DNA of 64,000 nt from a bacterium (lineage in GTDB: Bacteria > Zhuqueibacterota > QNDG01 > JAFGCO01): positions 1 through 64,000 of the forward strand of contig JAFGCO010000056.1 in NCBI GenBank assembly GCA_016932575.1, in the 5' to 3' direction. Numbering within the stretch: the stretch's first letter is position 1; every line of letters starts with the position of its first letter. A program made the position numbers and the translations under genes. This document shows, piece by piece, positions 28,436 to 40,035 of this stretch. A model generated the notes under the pieces. The model was not told the DNA's origin. It saw only the letters and a list, made by a program, of their open reading frames with translations, and did not search any database.

Positions 28436-29863
28436 TCAAATCTCTCTTCGCAATCTTGCTACCGGAATCCTCATTTGCTCGCGATATTTGGCAACAGTTC
28501 GTCTGGCGACAATGAATCCATCCTTTTTTAAGAGTTCGGAAATATACTGGTCATTAAATGGCTTTTTAGGATTCTCACCATCAATGATCTCTTTTATCCG
28601 CTGCTTGATAAGCTTGTTGGAGACTTCATCTCCATCCGCGGTCTCCATTCGCTCACTAAAAAAGTATTTCAGCTCAAATACACCAAAATCGGTTTGTACA
28701 TATTTTCCGTTGGTTACGCGGCTTACTGTCGAAATATCCAGATTCACATCATCAGCAATGTCTTTAAGTATCATCGGCTTTAAAAATTCACGACCGTGCT
28801 CAAAGAATTCACGCTGATGATAAACAATCGATTCCATAACCCTAAGAATCGTCGATCGGCGCTGATAAATCGAATTAATCAGCCATCGGGCTGATTCCAG
28901 ACGTTGCCGGATATAATCACGGGTTTCTCTTGTAATCTTTTCTTTATTTTTTAACAATTGTTTGTAAGATTCGTTTATACGTAATCTGGGCATATTCCAG
29001 TCATTTAACACAATTCTGAAATCACCTTCGACTTTTTCAACCAGAACATCGGGTATAATATAATTTTCAGCATCTGAGATGTACCGCTCTCCGGGTTTTG
29101 GATTTAATTTTGATATCAGGTCCATCATGCGTTTAACTTCAGTAAGAGGAACTTCCAGACGTTTGGCGATCTTTTCATACCGTTTGTTTGTAAAATCATC
29201 GAAACATTCGGTAATCAAACGAATGGCATTCTCATCCTCACCATGGAATTCTTCCAATTGAATTAAAAGGCATTCCTGTAAATTCCTGGCACCAATACCC
29301 ACGGGATCAAACCTCTGAATGGATTTTAAAACCTTGAGTACAACATTTTCATCCACCTGAAAATTCTCAGCGATAGCCTCCATTTCGCATGCCAAATAAC
29401 CCGCATCATTCAAACACCACAGAATATATTCTCCGATTTCCATTTCCTTCTGGGTAAACGGAGCCAGATGAAGCTGCTCTAACAAATGATCCATTAATGT
29501 AACAGGCGCAGCCTCCGGACGATCGATTTCATCTTCAGATTGCTCACGCGGGGCTTTAATCTCGAAATTATCTTCATCATTCAAAATTGTATCCCAGTCG
29601 ATTTCCTCTTCATCCTCCCGATCCTCAAATTCTTCTTCCTCCTCCTCATCATCCTCTTCTTTTTCAAGTTTGGTATCAATCTCCTGTTCCTGAACTTGTT
29701 CGATATCTTCTTCCATATCCAATTCAAGCAGGGGATTGATCTCCAATTCCTGCTTGATCCGCTGCTCAAGCCGAAGTACCGGCAATTGAAGCAAAGTGGA
29801 TAAAAGAACCTGCTGCGGGCTTTGCTTTTGTTGCAGTGCCAAACGTTGGCTTATCTGTATCAT
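28436..29863 (-). CDS. rpoN: RNA polymerase sigma-54 factor
   Basis: A 475-residue sigma-54. Region I is glutamine- and leucine-rich (RLALQQKQSPQQVLLSTLLQ). Region II (~45-115) is extremely acidic, with runs of Glu and Asp. The core-binding domain, the helix-turn-helix and the C-terminal RpoN box (ARRTVAKYREQMRIP) are intact. It directs transcription from -24/-12 promoters with enhancer-binding activators, none of which is encoded here. It follows lptB after 9 bases, in the same order lptA-lptB-rpoN that Proteobacteria have. Confidence 0.97.
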   Translation of the reverse strand: MIQISQRLALQQKQSPQQVLLSTLLQLPVLRLEQRIKQELEINPLLELDMEEDIEQVQEQEIDTKLEKEEDDEEEEEEFEDREDEEEIDWDTILNDEDNFEIKAPREQSEDEIDRPEAAPVTLMDHLLEQLHLAPFTQKEMEIGEYILWCLNDAGYLACEMEAIAENFQVDENVVLKVLKSIQRFDPVGIGARNLQECLLIQLEEFHGEDENAIRLITECFDDFTNKRYEKIAKRLEVPLTEVKRMMDLISKLNPKPGERYISDAENYIIPDVLVEKVEGDFRIVLNDWNMPRLRINESYKQLLKNKEKITRETRDYIRQRLESARWLINSIYQRRSTILRVMESIVYHQREFFEHGREFLKPMILKDIADDVNLDISTVSRVTNGKYVQTDFGVFELKYFFSERMETADGDEVSNKLIKQRIKEIIDGENPKKPFNDQYISELLKKDGFIVARRTVAKYREQMRIPVARLRREI

Positions 29864-29872
29864 GGTGTCCGT

Positions 29873-30652
29873 TTACCCCCTGACTTCTGAATAACGATCC
29901 AGTCGAAATTGTTTTCCCAGATAAATTTTCCTAGCCTCTTCGTCGTTTGCCAGAAACTCTGAAGTTCCCGATTTCATAATTTTTCCATTTGATAATAAAT
30001 AGGAACGATCGGTAATAGACAGTGTCTCATGTACATTATGATCCGTAATTAAAACACCGATATTTCGATCTTTCAGATGCATCACAATATTTTGAATATC
30101 TTCAACAGCAATGGGATCAATACCGGCAAATGGTTCATCGAGTAAAATAAATTTTGGTTGTGTCACAAGGGCACGTGCAATTTCCACACGCCTGCGTTCG
30201 CCTCCGGAAAGTGTATATGCCTTCTGTTTTGCCACATGAGCCACAGACAATTCATTAATAAGCGTCTCCAGACGATTTTTGCGCTCATTTTCTGAAAGCG
30301 GCATCAATTCAAGAATAGCCATAATGTTTTCTTCAACCGTCAATTTTCGAAAAACCGAAGGTTCCTGGCATAAATAGCCAATACCCATGCGTGCACGTTT
30401 GTACATAGGAATCCGGGTAATCTCTTTATCATCATAATAGATTTTTCCTGCATTTGGTTGAATCATACCGGTAATCATGTAAAAAGTTGTGGTCTTTCCT
30501 GCACCGTTTGGCCCCAGCAGGCCCACCACTTCACCGCAATTGACATCAATAGAAACCTCGTCCACAACACGGCGTCCCCGGTAAATTTTAACCAAATGAT
30601 CGGCTTTTAAGGTTTTGCCGGCACTCGATGATTGATATTGAAATGCATTCAT
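29873..30652 (-). CDS. lptB: LptB, ATPase of the lipopolysaccharide export system
   Basis: A 259-residue ABC ATPase. It has Walker A ([16 protein letters not shown]), the signature [16 protein letters not shown], Walker B ([16 protein letters not shown]) and the switch His in [12 protein letters not shown]. The phrase [16 protein letters not shown] is typical of LptB. It would power extraction of LPS from the inner membrane with LptF/LptG, which are not in the window. The ATG overlaps the last base of the lptA stop. Confidence 0.96.
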   Translation of the reverse strand: MNAFQYQSSSAGKTLKADHLVKIYRGRRVVDEVSIDVNCGEVVGLLGPNGAGKTTTFYMITGMIQPNAGKIYYDDKEITRIPMYKRARMGIGYLCQEPSVFRKLTVEENIMAILELMPLSENERKNRLETLINELSVAHVAKQKAYTLSGGERRRVEIARALVTQPKFILLDEPFAGIDPIAVEDIQNIVMHLKDRNIGVLITDHNVHETLSITDRSYLLSNGKIMKSGTSEFLANDEEARKIYLGKQFRLDRYSEVRG

Positions 30653-31734
30653 TACAACTCTTCTTTTGCCTTTGGCATATTTGCAGGTATAAATTTACCC
30701 CGGCTTTCACCGGGATCGCTTTCAACTCGGACATAAGTCAATTTTTTACCGGAAAATTGCAAAACGATCCGGTCACCATTGATATTGTTCACTCCTTCCA
30801 TCTCACCTGCATCATTAAACACATGGTAGATATTCTCAGCCTGATGATCAACGGTGACGGTCCGAAGGCTGTCTTGTTTCGCCTGTATGGTGATAATTTT
30901 GCCATTCAGTACATTTTCATAGATACTGTCAACGGATGTGACAACCGCATTACCCCAAATAATACCGCTTTCAAAATTCGAAGCACTGAGCTGAACCTGG
31001 ATTGAGTCGCCCCGGATGTGACGATTTTGTTCGATCATCCTGGGTGATTTATAAAGTGACAATTGCTCTTTATCTGTAAAAAATTTGGCATATTTGCAAT
31101 ACGCTTTCATATCTCCCTTTTCGATTTGAACACTGTCTGTGACAGTAGCCAATTGACGTTTTCCCCATACCTCCATTCTTTCACCAATAATAATTAATGA
31201 ATCCAGGGAACTTGTATCTTGCTTGACGATTTTTGGATGACCAATGGCTGTACCATATTCTGCAACTCTGTCATACTGCACATCCTGCGCTATGAGCGTG
31301 GCCTTTTCAAGGTAATCGATCATATGAACGTTTCCAATGGCGTGGGCCTGCCGGGTTTCCTGATGATAAACCGCACTGTCTGCGGTTAAAATCTGCCCTT
31401 CCTGTTCAAGACGTACATTTCCGCAGGCTTTCTCGATTTTAACCTTTCCTTCATAAATAACACGGTCACCAAAAAGCCGGTGTTCTCCGTCATAAATTTC
31501 AACATTCTGATAGAGAGTCACATGATCTATATCGTCATCGAAAAGCGCGCGCTGACATCGTAAATAAGCCTCACCCTGACGAAAAAAAACATCACCTTTC
31601 AGCACGCGGATTTCACGCCCGTCCATCTTAATCAATTCACCGACTCCTGCATGTATCAGTTCAAGACGCTCAGCGGCCTTTATGAAAAATGCATTTGTGA
31701 TCAATAATATCAATATCCATCGGACAATATTCAT
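30652..31734 (-). CDS. lptA: LptA/OstA-like periplasmic LPS transport protein
   Basis: A 360-residue exported protein with a signal peptide ([16 protein letters not shown]) and repeated OstA-type beta strands ([40 protein letters not shown] and further copies). OstA domains build the beta-jellyroll bridge that carries LPS across the periplasm. It is about twice the length of E. coli LptA (~185 residues), so it has more jellyroll units, as seen in Bacteroidota. The ATG overlaps the lptC stop by 4 bases. Confidence 0.88.
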   Translation of the reverse strand: MNIVRWILILLITNAFFIKAAERLELIHAGVGELIKMDGREIRVLKGDVFFRQGEAYLRCQRALFDDDIDHVTLYQNVEIYDGEHRLFGDRVIYEGKVKIEKACGNVRLEQEGQILTADSAVYHQETRQAHAIGNVHMIDYLEKATLIAQDVQYDRVAEYGTAIGHPKIVKQDTSSLDSLIIIGERMEVWGKRQLATVTDSVQIEKGDMKAYCKYAKFFTDKEQLSLYKSPRMIEQNRHIRGDSIQVQLSASNFESGIIWGNAVVTSVDSIYENVLNGKIITIQAKQDSLRTVTVDHQAENIYHVFNDAGEMEGVNNINGDRIVLQFSGKKLTYVRVESDPGESRGKFIPANMPKAKEEL

Positions 31735-32354
31735 AAAGGCTCCATGCTGTCTGCAGGAATCGGCTTTGCTACTTCCCGTTCCCAGGATTCAAAATCCACC
31801 CCTTCTTCACGTGTACCCCGGGGATTTTCAATAATCATATGGCTTAAATCCGCATCCGATTGAAAAGCGGTTCCATAGATGGTATCATTTTCAATTGTGG
31901 TCACCATCACCGAAGTATCAGAAATTATTTTTTCCAAATGCTGATCCCATCGCCCTATAGGTGTAAACAGTATCACCCCGGTATCGGAAATAACAACTAC
32001 CTGGCCGATAGCCCAGATATCCTGGGTAAGTTCGTGATATTCGCCTTTTTCTGCTGTGAGCTTTGTTGTATGCTTCCCATGTTTATCAAACATATCCACC
32101 TTAACACCTTGATTAAAATAATTAATTTTATTCTTATCAAAATAGGTCATATGTCCATATTCGATTACGGCTTTTAACCTTCCTTCCGATGAAATTCGAA
32201 TAACTGCATCCCAGCCCTCTCGGTCCGGAACATCCGAAACATCCTTATGCACCAATTTACCTTCACCGTTTGTCGAAACACGGGATTGATCACAACCAGA
32301 AAAAAGAAGACATACCGTGAAAAATATAATGATATTTATACGCTGTTTTTGCAT
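31731..32354 (-). CDS. lptC: LptC-like LPS export protein, predicted lipoprotein
   Basis: A 207-residue protein with the LptC/OstA-type jellyroll (LTAEKGEYHELTQDIWAIGQ, VMVTTIENDTIYGTAFQSD). The N-terminus is a lipoprotein signal with lipobox (VCLLFSGCDQS) instead of the single transmembrane anchor of E. coli LptC, a form also common in Bacteroidota. The start is the ATG with GGGA upstream at 32354; the frame is open 12 bases further without a site. It lies 75 bases after kdsD. Confidence 0.86.
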   Translation of the reverse strand: MQKQRINIIIFFTVCLLFSGCDQSRVSTNGEGKLVHKDVSDVPDREGWDAVIRISSEGRLKAVIEYGHMTYFDKNKINYFNQGVKVDMFDKHGKHTTKLTAEKGEYHELTQDIWAIGQVVVISDTGVILFTPIGRWDQHLEKIISDTSVMVTTIENDTIYGTAFQSDADLSHMIIENPRGTREEGVDFESWEREVAKPIPADSMEPL

Positions 32355-32429
32355 TATCTGTCCCATTGCTTTTCAAACGACAAGTCCGCACCCGATCATT
32401 TTTATTTCGGTAATAGAAAATTGTTCATA

Positions 32430-33386
32430 CTATGCTAATCCTGACTTTAACAAATCATGAATATGAACCATACCCACAGGATCACCGTTTTTATTGACAA
32501 TGACCAGTTGATTAATACTATGTTCCTCCATGACCCGTAAAGCTTTTGCTGCCAAAATGCCTTCAGGAACCGTAATGGGACTGGCGCTCATCACATCCTT
32601 TGCCTTTAAATCATGAATATCATGTTTTTTTTCCATCAAGCGCCGAAGATCTCCATCTGTTATAATACCGCACATTCGTCCCTTATTGAAAACACATGTT
32701 GCACCCAGTCGTTTCGAAGTGATCTCAAGAATAGTTTTGCTTAAAGGCGTGTCTTTGTCAACCCTTGCGATATCATCTCCGGAACGCATGATATCATCCA
32801 CTCTTAAAAGCAGTTTACGGCCGATGTTGCCTGCAGGATGCAGTAATGCAAAATCTTCCATAGTCAATCCCCTGGCCTCAAATAGTGACAACGCCAGGGC
32901 ATCCCCCATGGCCAATGTCGCAGTCGTGCTGGCTGTGGGCACGACATCATACGGGCAGGCTTCGACTTCCACATGAATATCCAGAACAATATCACTGCTG
33001 GCAGCAAGAGGTGAATTCATATTTCCTGTCATGGCAATAATCGGCACATCTTTTCTTTTAAACAGCGGCAATAAACGAAGAATTTCTTCTGTCTGGCCGC
33101 TGTTTGAAATACAAATGACAATATCATCTTCCAATACGGCGCCCAGATCCCCGTGAACACCTTCCGCAGGATGAAGAAAAAGGGCAGCTGTTCCGGTACT
33201 GGTTAATGTCGATGCAATTTTTTGTCCGATAATACCAGATTTGCCCATACCGCATACAATCACACGTCCGCGACAGTTTAAAAGGAGTTCTACCACGCAT
33301 TGAAATGGTTCTCCGATACGTTCCTGCAAAGCGAGAACGGCTTTGCCTTCAATGCGGATCACCTCTTGTGCGCGCTTGATAATCAT
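32430..33386 (-). CDS. kdsD: Arabinose-5-phosphate isomerase (KdsD/KpsF)
   Basis: A 318-residue sugar isomerase that turns ribulose 5-phosphate into arabinose 5-phosphate, the first committed Kdo precursor. It has an N-terminal SIS domain (RVIVCGMGKSGIIGQKIAST, STGTAALFLHPAEGVHGDLG, CISNSGQTEEIL) and two C-terminal CBS domains (~residues 195-318). The ATG overlaps the stop of the upstream aldolase gene by 4 bases. Together with kdsA, kdsB and kdsC this completes the path from pentose phosphate to CMP-Kdo. Confidence 0.95.
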   Translation of the reverse strand: MIIKRAQEVIRIEGKAVLALQERIGEPFQCVVELLLNCRGRVIVCGMGKSGIIGQKIASTLTSTGTAALFLHPAEGVHGDLGAVLEDDIVICISNSGQTEEILRLLPLFKRKDVPIIAMTGNMNSPLAASSDIVLDIHVEVEACPYDVVPTASTTATLAMGDALALSLFEARGLTMEDFALLHPAGNIGRKLLLRVDDIMRSGDDIARVDKDTPLSKTILEITSKRLGATCVFNKGRMCGIITDGDLRRLMEKKHDIHDLKAKDVMSASPITVPEGILAAKALRVMEEHSINQLVIVNKNGDPVGMVHIHDLLKSGLA

Positions 33387-34030
33387 TGTCCGGAGGCATT
33401 CCAATCTTTTAAAAATTTTTCGATACCAATATCAGTTAACGGATGCCTGACCATTTGTTCAATCACCTTCAATGGCGCAGTCACTCCATCCGCACCGAGA
33501 GCTGCAGATTCAGTAATATGTCCGGGTGTCCGTACACTTGCGACTATGACTTCGGTATCCAGCTCAGGATAATTATCATAGATCTGCATAATATCTGCGA
33601 TCAACTCCATACCCGGTGTATCGATATCATCCAATCGACCGACAAAGGGACAAATATATTTGGCACCGGCTTTGGCTGCCAATAATGCCTGTGCAGAACT
33701 GAATACAAGTGTCAATGCTGTTTCAATATTTTCATGCTTCAGAATATGCGTGGCTTCGAGTCCGGCATGTGTCAGAGGGATTTTAACTACCACATTTGGT
33801 GCCCAGGAAGCCAGAATCTTACCCTCTTTGACAATATCTTTCACTGTTTCACTCACAGGTTCTGCCAGAACAGGTCCTTTCACAAGATTAGCAATTTCAG
33901 TAATAGCATCCTGAAAATCCTGGCCGGACCGGCGGATCAGAGTCGGGTTGGTAGTCACGCCATCTGCCAGCCCCAGAGCTTTGGCTTTTTTTATGTCTTC
34001 AATGACCGCGGAATCAACAAAAAATTTCAT
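33383..34030 (-). CDS. Transaldolase / fructose-6-phosphate aldolase family
   Basis: A 215-residue class I aldolase of the short transaldolase (TalC/FSA) subfamily. It has the opening MKFFVDSAVIEDIKKA, GVTTNPTLI, the Schiff-base Lys in VVKIPLT, TLVFSSAQALLAAKAGA, PFVGRLDDI and VASVRTPGHI. Phe in SSAQA/PFVGR context does not safely separate transaldolase from fructose-6-phosphate aldolase activity. Coupling to kdsD suggests that it supplies pentose phosphates for Kdo. A 136-base spacer separates it from kdsC. Confidence 0.9.
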   Translation of the reverse strand: MKFFVDSAVIEDIKKAKALGLADGVTTNPTLIRRSGQDFQDAITEIANLVKGPVLAEPVSETVKDIVKEGKILASWAPNVVVKIPLTHAGLEATHILKHENIETALTLVFSSAQALLAAKAGAKYICPFVGRLDDIDTPGMELIADIMQIYDNYPELDTEVIVASVRTPGHITESAALGADGVTAPLKVIEQMVRHPLTDIGIEKFLKDWNASGQ

Positions 34031-34166
34031 AAAACCAACTCCTGATATTCACTGTTCAAGTTTTCATTGATTATGCTTGCATCATCACCGGATTTCCGGC
34101 TCTCGATAATTGACTGTTTTAATATCTCTCATTAAATCCAAAAAAAATCAATCAAAGCCATTTCTT

Positions 34167-34727
34167 TTATTCTGACCGGCCCTCCTCTGCCCACCGGCAT
34201 TTTTTCACGGCTTCATCCCATTTGCCCTGCACCTTCAGGATTGTATCGATCACTTTTCGGACAGCTCCTTCTCCTCCCCGTTCCTGTGTTGCAAAATCGC
34301 ATACAGCCTTGATTTCAGGTCTTCCATTTGCGGGTGTCACAGATAAACCCACGCGTTCGAGAATATCAAGATCCAGAATATCATCACCGATATAACAGAT
34401 TTCATCATCTGTGACACGATAACTTTCCAGTATTTCAAGATATGCAGGCAGTTTATAAAATGATCCCTGCATGACAATATCCATTTTCAATTCACGAGCG
34501 CGCCTCGAAACAAGTTCCGAATGCCGTCCCGTGATGATGCCCATTCTCAAGCCTGCCATACGGGCCAGCGTTACTCCCATACCGTCCTGGATATTGAAAA
34601 TTTTTATTTCTTCACCCTGATTTCCGAGTATTATTCCCCCTCTGGTCAGCACACCGTCCACATCCATAAGAATCATTTTTATCTTGTCAATTTTATGTTT
34701 CAATTTTGGAGAAATCGGGGATTTCAT
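34167..34727 (-). CDS. kdsC: 3-deoxy-D-manno-octulosonate 8-phosphate phosphatase (KdsC)
   Basis: A 186-residue HAD phosphatase that removes phosphate from Kdo-8-P. It has the nucleophile motif IKMILMDVDGVLTRGG (D-x-D), IITGRHSELVSRRARELKM, and the metal-binding motif ICYIGDDILDLDIL followed by SVTPANGRPEI. The small size without a cap domain is typical of KdsC tetramers. Its ATG overlaps the kdsA stop by 4 bases. Confidence 0.95.
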   Translation of the reverse strand: MKSPISPKLKHKIDKIKMILMDVDGVLTRGGIILGNQGEEIKIFNIQDGMGVTLARMAGLRMGIITGRHSELVSRRARELKMDIVMQGSFYKLPAYLEILESYRVTDDEICYIGDDILDLDILERVGLSVTPANGRPEIKAVCDFATQERGGEGAVRKVIDTILKVQGKWDEAVKKCRWAEEGRSE

Positions 34728-35565
34728 GACAGAGTGATCTCCTTCATATTCCGGATCAGTTCGTCAACGGATTTCAACTGTGCCAAAAGAGATTCCAGAT
34801 GCTTCAAGGGCCACATGCTGGCCGCATCACATTTTGCATTTTTACAATCTGGATGCGTTTCGATAAACATCGCATCCACACCTGCCGCAACAGCCGCGCG
34901 TGCAATGGAAGGCACAAACTGTGGTGTTCCTCCTTTCGGATCCGAGCTTGATATACCGTATATCCGAATCGCGTGTGTTGGATCTGCTACCACCGGATAA
35001 CCGGTTTGCCGCATAATCTGAAAAGACCGCATATCCATCACCAAATTGTGGTACCCGAAAAACGTACCGCGGTCTGTAAGCAGAATCTGATGATTTCCTG
35101 CATATTCGATCTTCTTGACAATATGACTGACATCTTCAGGATGAAGAAATTGCCCCTTTTTGATGTTCAGCGGTTTGCCAGTTTTCGCAGCCGCCAGAAT
35201 CAGGCTGGTCTGCATGGATAAATAGGCAGGTATCTGAATCACATCCAAAACTTCGGCTGCAGGTGCGGCCTGATGCTGATCGTGAATATCGGAAAGTACG
35301 GGAACGCCGACCTCTGATTTTACTTTTTCTAAAATTTTTAATCCATCCTGCAAACCCGGTCCCTGATAAGAAGTGGCAGAGCTTCGATTATCTTTCAGGA
35401 AGGATGATTTATAAATCCATGGAATACTCAGCTGATTGGTGATTTTTTGAATGGCCTCCGCAGTTTCCAGTGCAACACTTTCCGATTCAATCACACAAGG
35501 TCCTGCAATCAAAACCAGTGGATGTGTTCCACCTATCGATATATTTTTCACATGAACGACAGGCA

Positions 35566-35566
<1 letters not shown>
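34724..35566 (-). CDS. kdsA: 2-dehydro-3-deoxyphosphooctonate aldolase (Kdo-8-P synthase)
   Basis: A 280-residue enzyme that condenses arabinose 5-phosphate with phosphoenolpyruvate. Motifs: LIAGPCVIESESVALETAEA, YKSSFLKDNRSSATSYQGPG, VLSDIHDQHQAAPAAEVLDV, IPAYLSMQTSLILAAAKTGK, NIKKGQFLHPEDV, LTDRGTFFGYHNLVMDMRS and DPTHAIR. The N-terminal loop has the usual K-x-N-R-S-S. The ATG overlaps the pyrG stop. Confidence 0.96.
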
Positions 35567-37209
<1,643 letters not shown>

Positions 37210-37213
37210 TTAC

Positions 37214-37981
37214 TTATGTATACATTTTTTTTGCATGGATTTCCCTGACCTTTTCAAGATCTTCGGGTGTATCCACGCAGAGTGTTTCCGAATCGGTCTC
37301 TGCCACTTTGATTAAAATTCCATGTTCCAAAACCCTGAGTTGTTCCAATTTTTCTGCCTGTTCAAGCGGTGTCGTATCCCACCCAGTCATTGTATGTAAA
37401 AAATTTTTCCTGTAGGCATAAATCCCAATATGTTTATAATAAGTATAAAATTTCAACCAGGTCCCAGGATCAGAATCGTTCCGGCAAAAGGGAATGGGCT
37501 GTCTTGAAAAATAAAGAGCATACCCATGTTGATTGACAATCACTTTGGCTGTATGGCTGCTGATTAATTCTTCAACATGAGAAATCCTTTTCACCAGCGT
37601 ACTCATCACTGCATTTGAATCATGAATTAAAATATCTGCCGCAAGGTCCACTTCTTTGGGATGAATAAACGGCTCGTCCCCCTGAATATTGATCACAATA
37701 TCGGCCTCCATATCCCGGACCGCTTCGGCTACCCTGTCTGTCCCCGACTGGCAGGTATGCGAAGTCATCACAACATTTCCGCCAAACTTCCGAACTGCGT
37801 TTTCAATACGGGAATCATCCGTCGCCACAAAAATTTTACTTAAACAAGCTGCCTTGCTTGCCTGTTCATATACCCATTGAATCATCGGCCTGGTCCCGAT
37901 CAGGGCCAATGATTTTCCCGGCAGACGGGAAGACTGATAGCGGGCAGGAATCACACCAATGATTTTAGTCAGGCGACTCAA
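37214..37981 (-). CDS. kdsB: CMP-Kdo synthetase (3-deoxy-manno-octulosonate cytidylyltransferase)
   Basis: A 255-residue cytidylyltransferase that activates Kdo with CTP. It has the nucleotide motif IGVIPARYQSSRLPGKSLAL, ATDDSRIENAV, VVMTSHTCQSGTDRVAEAV, INIQGDEPFI, and YFSRQPIPFCR. The start is a TTG that overlaps the gatC stop (TTGA). It stands directly upstream of pyrG, which provides its CTP substrate. Confidence 0.96.
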   Translation of the reverse strand: MSRLTKIIGVIPARYQSSRLPGKSLALIGTRPMIQWVYEQASKAACLSKIFVATDDSRIENAVRKFGGNVVMTSHTCQSGTDRVAEAVRDMEADIVINIQGDEPFIHPKEVDLAADILIHDSNAVMSTLVKRISHVEELISSHTAKVIVNQHGYALYFSRQPIPFCRNDSDPGTWLKFYTYYKHIGIYAYRKNFLHTMTGWDTTPLEQAEKLEQLRVLEHGILIKVAETDSETLCVDTPEDLEKVREIHAKKMYT

Positions 37982-38283
37982 ATCTGCCTGCCTTCATTTT
38001 GAATAACCTTTGGCACTCTGAAAAATCCTTGTCCTTGAGCAGGAGCATTCTTTAAAGCTTCATCCTGAGACAGTGATGATTCTGTTCTGTCATCACGCAT
38101 CGTGTCTCTGGATGACTGCACGGAATATGTCGGTTCGACCTCCTCTGTATCCAATTCCTGCAGTTTTTCCACATAGGTCAGAATTTTGTTAAGATGACCG
38201 CAATATGTACAAAGTTCCTCATCTGTAAAATTCAGGTTTGCAAGTTCAGCGATCTTTCGCGCCTCTTCCAAAGACACACTCAT
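37978..38283 (-). CDS. gatC: Asp/Glu-tRNA amidotransferase subunit C
   Basis: A 101-residue GatC, the small subunit that stabilises the GatA-GatB complex used to make Gln-tRNA(Gln) or Asn-tRNA(Asn). The family pattern ARKIAELANLNFTDEELCTY, then LNKILTYVEKLQELDTEEVEP and TMRDDRTESSLSQDEALKNAP is complete. GatA and GatB are not in the window. It is the first gene of the long minus-strand run; GGAG lies 12 bases before the ATG, which is slightly far. Confidence 0.93.
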   Translation of the reverse strand: MSVSLEEARKIAELANLNFTDEELCTYCGHLNKILTYVEKLQELDTEEVEPTYSVQSSRDTMRDDRTESSLSQDEALKNAPAQGQGFFRVPKVIQNEGRQI

Positions 38284-38325
38284 ATTAGAGCCAATCTCCT
38301 TTTTTATGTCGATAAATCATGAATT

Positions 38326-38354
38326 AATATACGTTTTCCCCCGCTCATTGTCAA
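38326..38354 (-). promoter_or_regulatory. Near-consensus sigma-70 promoter of the gatC-kds-lpt run
   Basis: On the minus strand, TTGACA (38354-38349) and TATATT (38331-38326) are spaced by 17 bases, which is as close to consensus as any in the window. The -10 lies about 43 bases before the gatC start. Because the following genes mostly overlap or touch, this promoter may serve many of them. Confidence 0.78.
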
Positions 38355-38553
38355 GGAGTAAAAGTTGATTTGGCACACTATTTGTAAGGAAGCATAAATT
38401 TTTAAACTGTAATGCCGCGTAAAACTAGAATACCGGTTATTTATGGCTGGAATATAAAAAAGACATGATATCTGTGATGCTTTAATAGTAATGTTGATAT
38501 AAAAATTCGGCAGAGTTCAGTATCTTTTTATTTCGAATGTTTCGAAATGGTTG

Positions 38554-38964
38554 TCAAGGGTTAAAAATACCTGGATCGAGTTCAGAAACAGCATTTTTTA
38601 TAAATGATCTTTTATATACATCCCTATCCACAATTTTACCATTCCACACAACAATATCCAGATCGATGGTTCTTGGACCGTTTTTGTTTGTAGCGGGTTT
38701 TCGATCCAGTTGTTTTTCAACCTTTTTTAACCATTGGTTTAACTCTTTTCGGGAAAGCCGAGTTTCTATCTGAACAGCACCGTTTAAAAAATCATTTTGA
38801 TCAGGATATCCTACAGGCTTTGTAAGGACAAATTGGCTTTGAGAAATCAGACGATGCTTTTTACTGATGATTTGTAATGCTTTCGGAACGTATATCTCAG
38901 GATGAATGTTTGAGCCGATTGCGATGATGACACGATGGTGACCATTTGCACGGAATGACGCCAT
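38554..38964 (-). CDS. folK: Hydroxymethyl-dihydropterin pyrophosphokinase
   Basis: A 136-residue FolK, which transfers pyrophosphate from ATP to 6-hydroxymethyl-7,8-dihydropterin in folate synthesis. It has IIAIGSNIHPEIYVPKALQI, SQFVLTKPVGYPDQNDFLNG, LEKQLDRKPATNKNGPRTID-type ATP and metal motif with PRTIDLDIVVW. The C-terminus is short compared with E. coli FolK (159 residues) and lacks the usual H-P-R-x-x-x-R-x-F-V-L segment, reading KRSFIKNAVSELDPGIF instead. It follows folB after 3 bases. A 270-base spacer holding the gatC promoter lies on its other side. Confidence 0.9.
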   Translation of the reverse strand: MASFRANGHHRVIIAIGSNIHPEIYVPKALQIISKKHRLISQSQFVLTKPVGYPDQNDFLNGAVQIETRLSRKELNQWLKKVEKQLDRKPATNKNGPRTIDLDIVVWNGKIVDRDVYKRSFIKNAVSELDPGIFNP

Positions 38965-38967
38965 TCA

Positions 38968-39315
38968 TTATCTTTCTTCGGAACATTCCACGGAAACAGA
39001 ATCCGCAAAACGCAGCGCTTGCGGTTTGTCGACTTCTACGCTCGCCCGAACGACTTTTGGATCATCCATAACAATATCCAATATGCTGCTGGCCAGTTTT
39101 TCGAGCAGATAGAATTGCGATGCCTCAACCTGCTTAATAACGCGTTTTTTCAGAGACTTATAGTCAATGGTATCCTGAATATGATCGGTTTTTAAAGCTT
39201 CTGAACCGTCGAATTCAAAATGAATATTTATCACAACGTCCTGTTTTGTTTTACGTTCCCACGCTTGAATTCCCACAACGGTTTGCAGGCGTAAATTTTT
39301 AATATGAATTTTCAT
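38968..39315 (-). CDS. folB: Dihydroneopterin aldolase
   Basis: A 115-residue FolB, which cleaves dihydroneopterin to the FolK substrate. The family pattern is visible: LRLQTVVGIQAWERKTKQDV, the DTIDYKSLKKRVIKQVE segment with the conserved Tyr, and FYLLEKLASSILDIV with the pterin-anchoring Glu; the C-terminal strand VRASVEVDKPQALRFADSV has the usual K-P-x-A. Its ATG follows the stop of the reductase gene directly, so the three genes are cotranslated. Confidence 0.92.
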   Translation of the reverse strand: MKIHIKNLRLQTVVGIQAWERKTKQDVVINIHFEFDGSEALKTDHIQDTIDYKSLKKRVIKQVEASQFYLLEKLASSILDIVMDDPKVVRASVEVDKPQALRFADSVSVECSEER

Positions 39316-40035
39316 TTATAAATGCTCTCCTCCATCCACGTACAGGCAATCCCCCGTAACAAATTCATTCTCAATCAGATAAATTACAGCGCGAATAATA
39401 TTCTCCGGGCTTCCCTTCCTTTTTACCGGCAGTTTCCGAATCATTTTTTCAAGCGCTTCCTGAGAAGTCTCGGTGCTGGGAAGTATAATGCCCGGACAAA
39501 TACCATTCACACGTATGGCCGGTCCCAGAGTACTCGCAGCCATCTTGGTGAATTCATGCAATAATTTTTTAGATAGGGTATAGGCAAAGAAATGCTTCGA
39601 ATGTTTTGATATTTTTGTATCTAACATATTGACAATCAGTCCTGAGGAGCAGCTTTGAGCAAACTTTTGAGACAGTAAAAAGGGCGCCATAAAATTGACA
39701 GTCAGATGCTTTTCAAGAAAAGCCAGATCCGTATTCTGAAATGACCCCCGCTTGAATACCGAAGCGCTGTTGATAAGCAGGCTGCATCCGGGAAATTCCT
39801 GAAATACACGGGAAACCAGCTTCTCCACTGCGGTCATATCGCTTAAATCACATTTAAACAGGGTACATTTTACGCTCTGCCTCTGAATCAATCCGGCAGT
39901 TTCTTCTGCTTCCTGCTCTGACTGTCCGTAATGCAGTGCAATATGGTACCCCTTTTCCGCCAGCGCGAGGCAAATGGCTTTTCCAAGGCGTTTCGCACCT
40001 CCAGTCACCAAAGCAGCTTTATGATTCGATTTCAT
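39316..40035 (-). CDS. SDR-family reductase, pteridine reductase (FolM/PTR1)-like
   Basis: A 239-residue short-chain reductase with the nucleotide motif AALVTGGAKRLGKAICLALA, LINSASVFKRGSF in place of the usual N-A-G motif, and AYTLSKKLLHEFTK with the YxxxK pair. T-G-G-A-K-R-L-G and N-S-A-S are typical of pteridine reductases such as PTR1 and FolM, and joining to folB and folK supports a pterin substrate. The catalytic Ser region reads VNMLDTKISKHSKHF. Role: reduction of dihydropterins or quinonoid forms, inferred. The start is the ATG with AAGG 9 bases upstream. Confidence 0.8.
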   Translation of the reverse strand: MKSNHKAALVTGGAKRLGKAICLALAEKGYHIALHYGQSEQEAEETAGLIQRQSVKCTLFKCDLSDMTAVEKLVSRVFQEFPGCSLLINSASVFKRGSFQNTDLAFLEKHLTVNFMAPFLLSQKFAQSCSSGLIVNMLDTKISKHSKHFFAYTLSKKLLHEFTKMAASTLGPAIRVNGICPGIILPSTETSQEALEKMIRKLPVKRKGSPENIIRAVIYLIENEFVTGDCLYVDGGEHL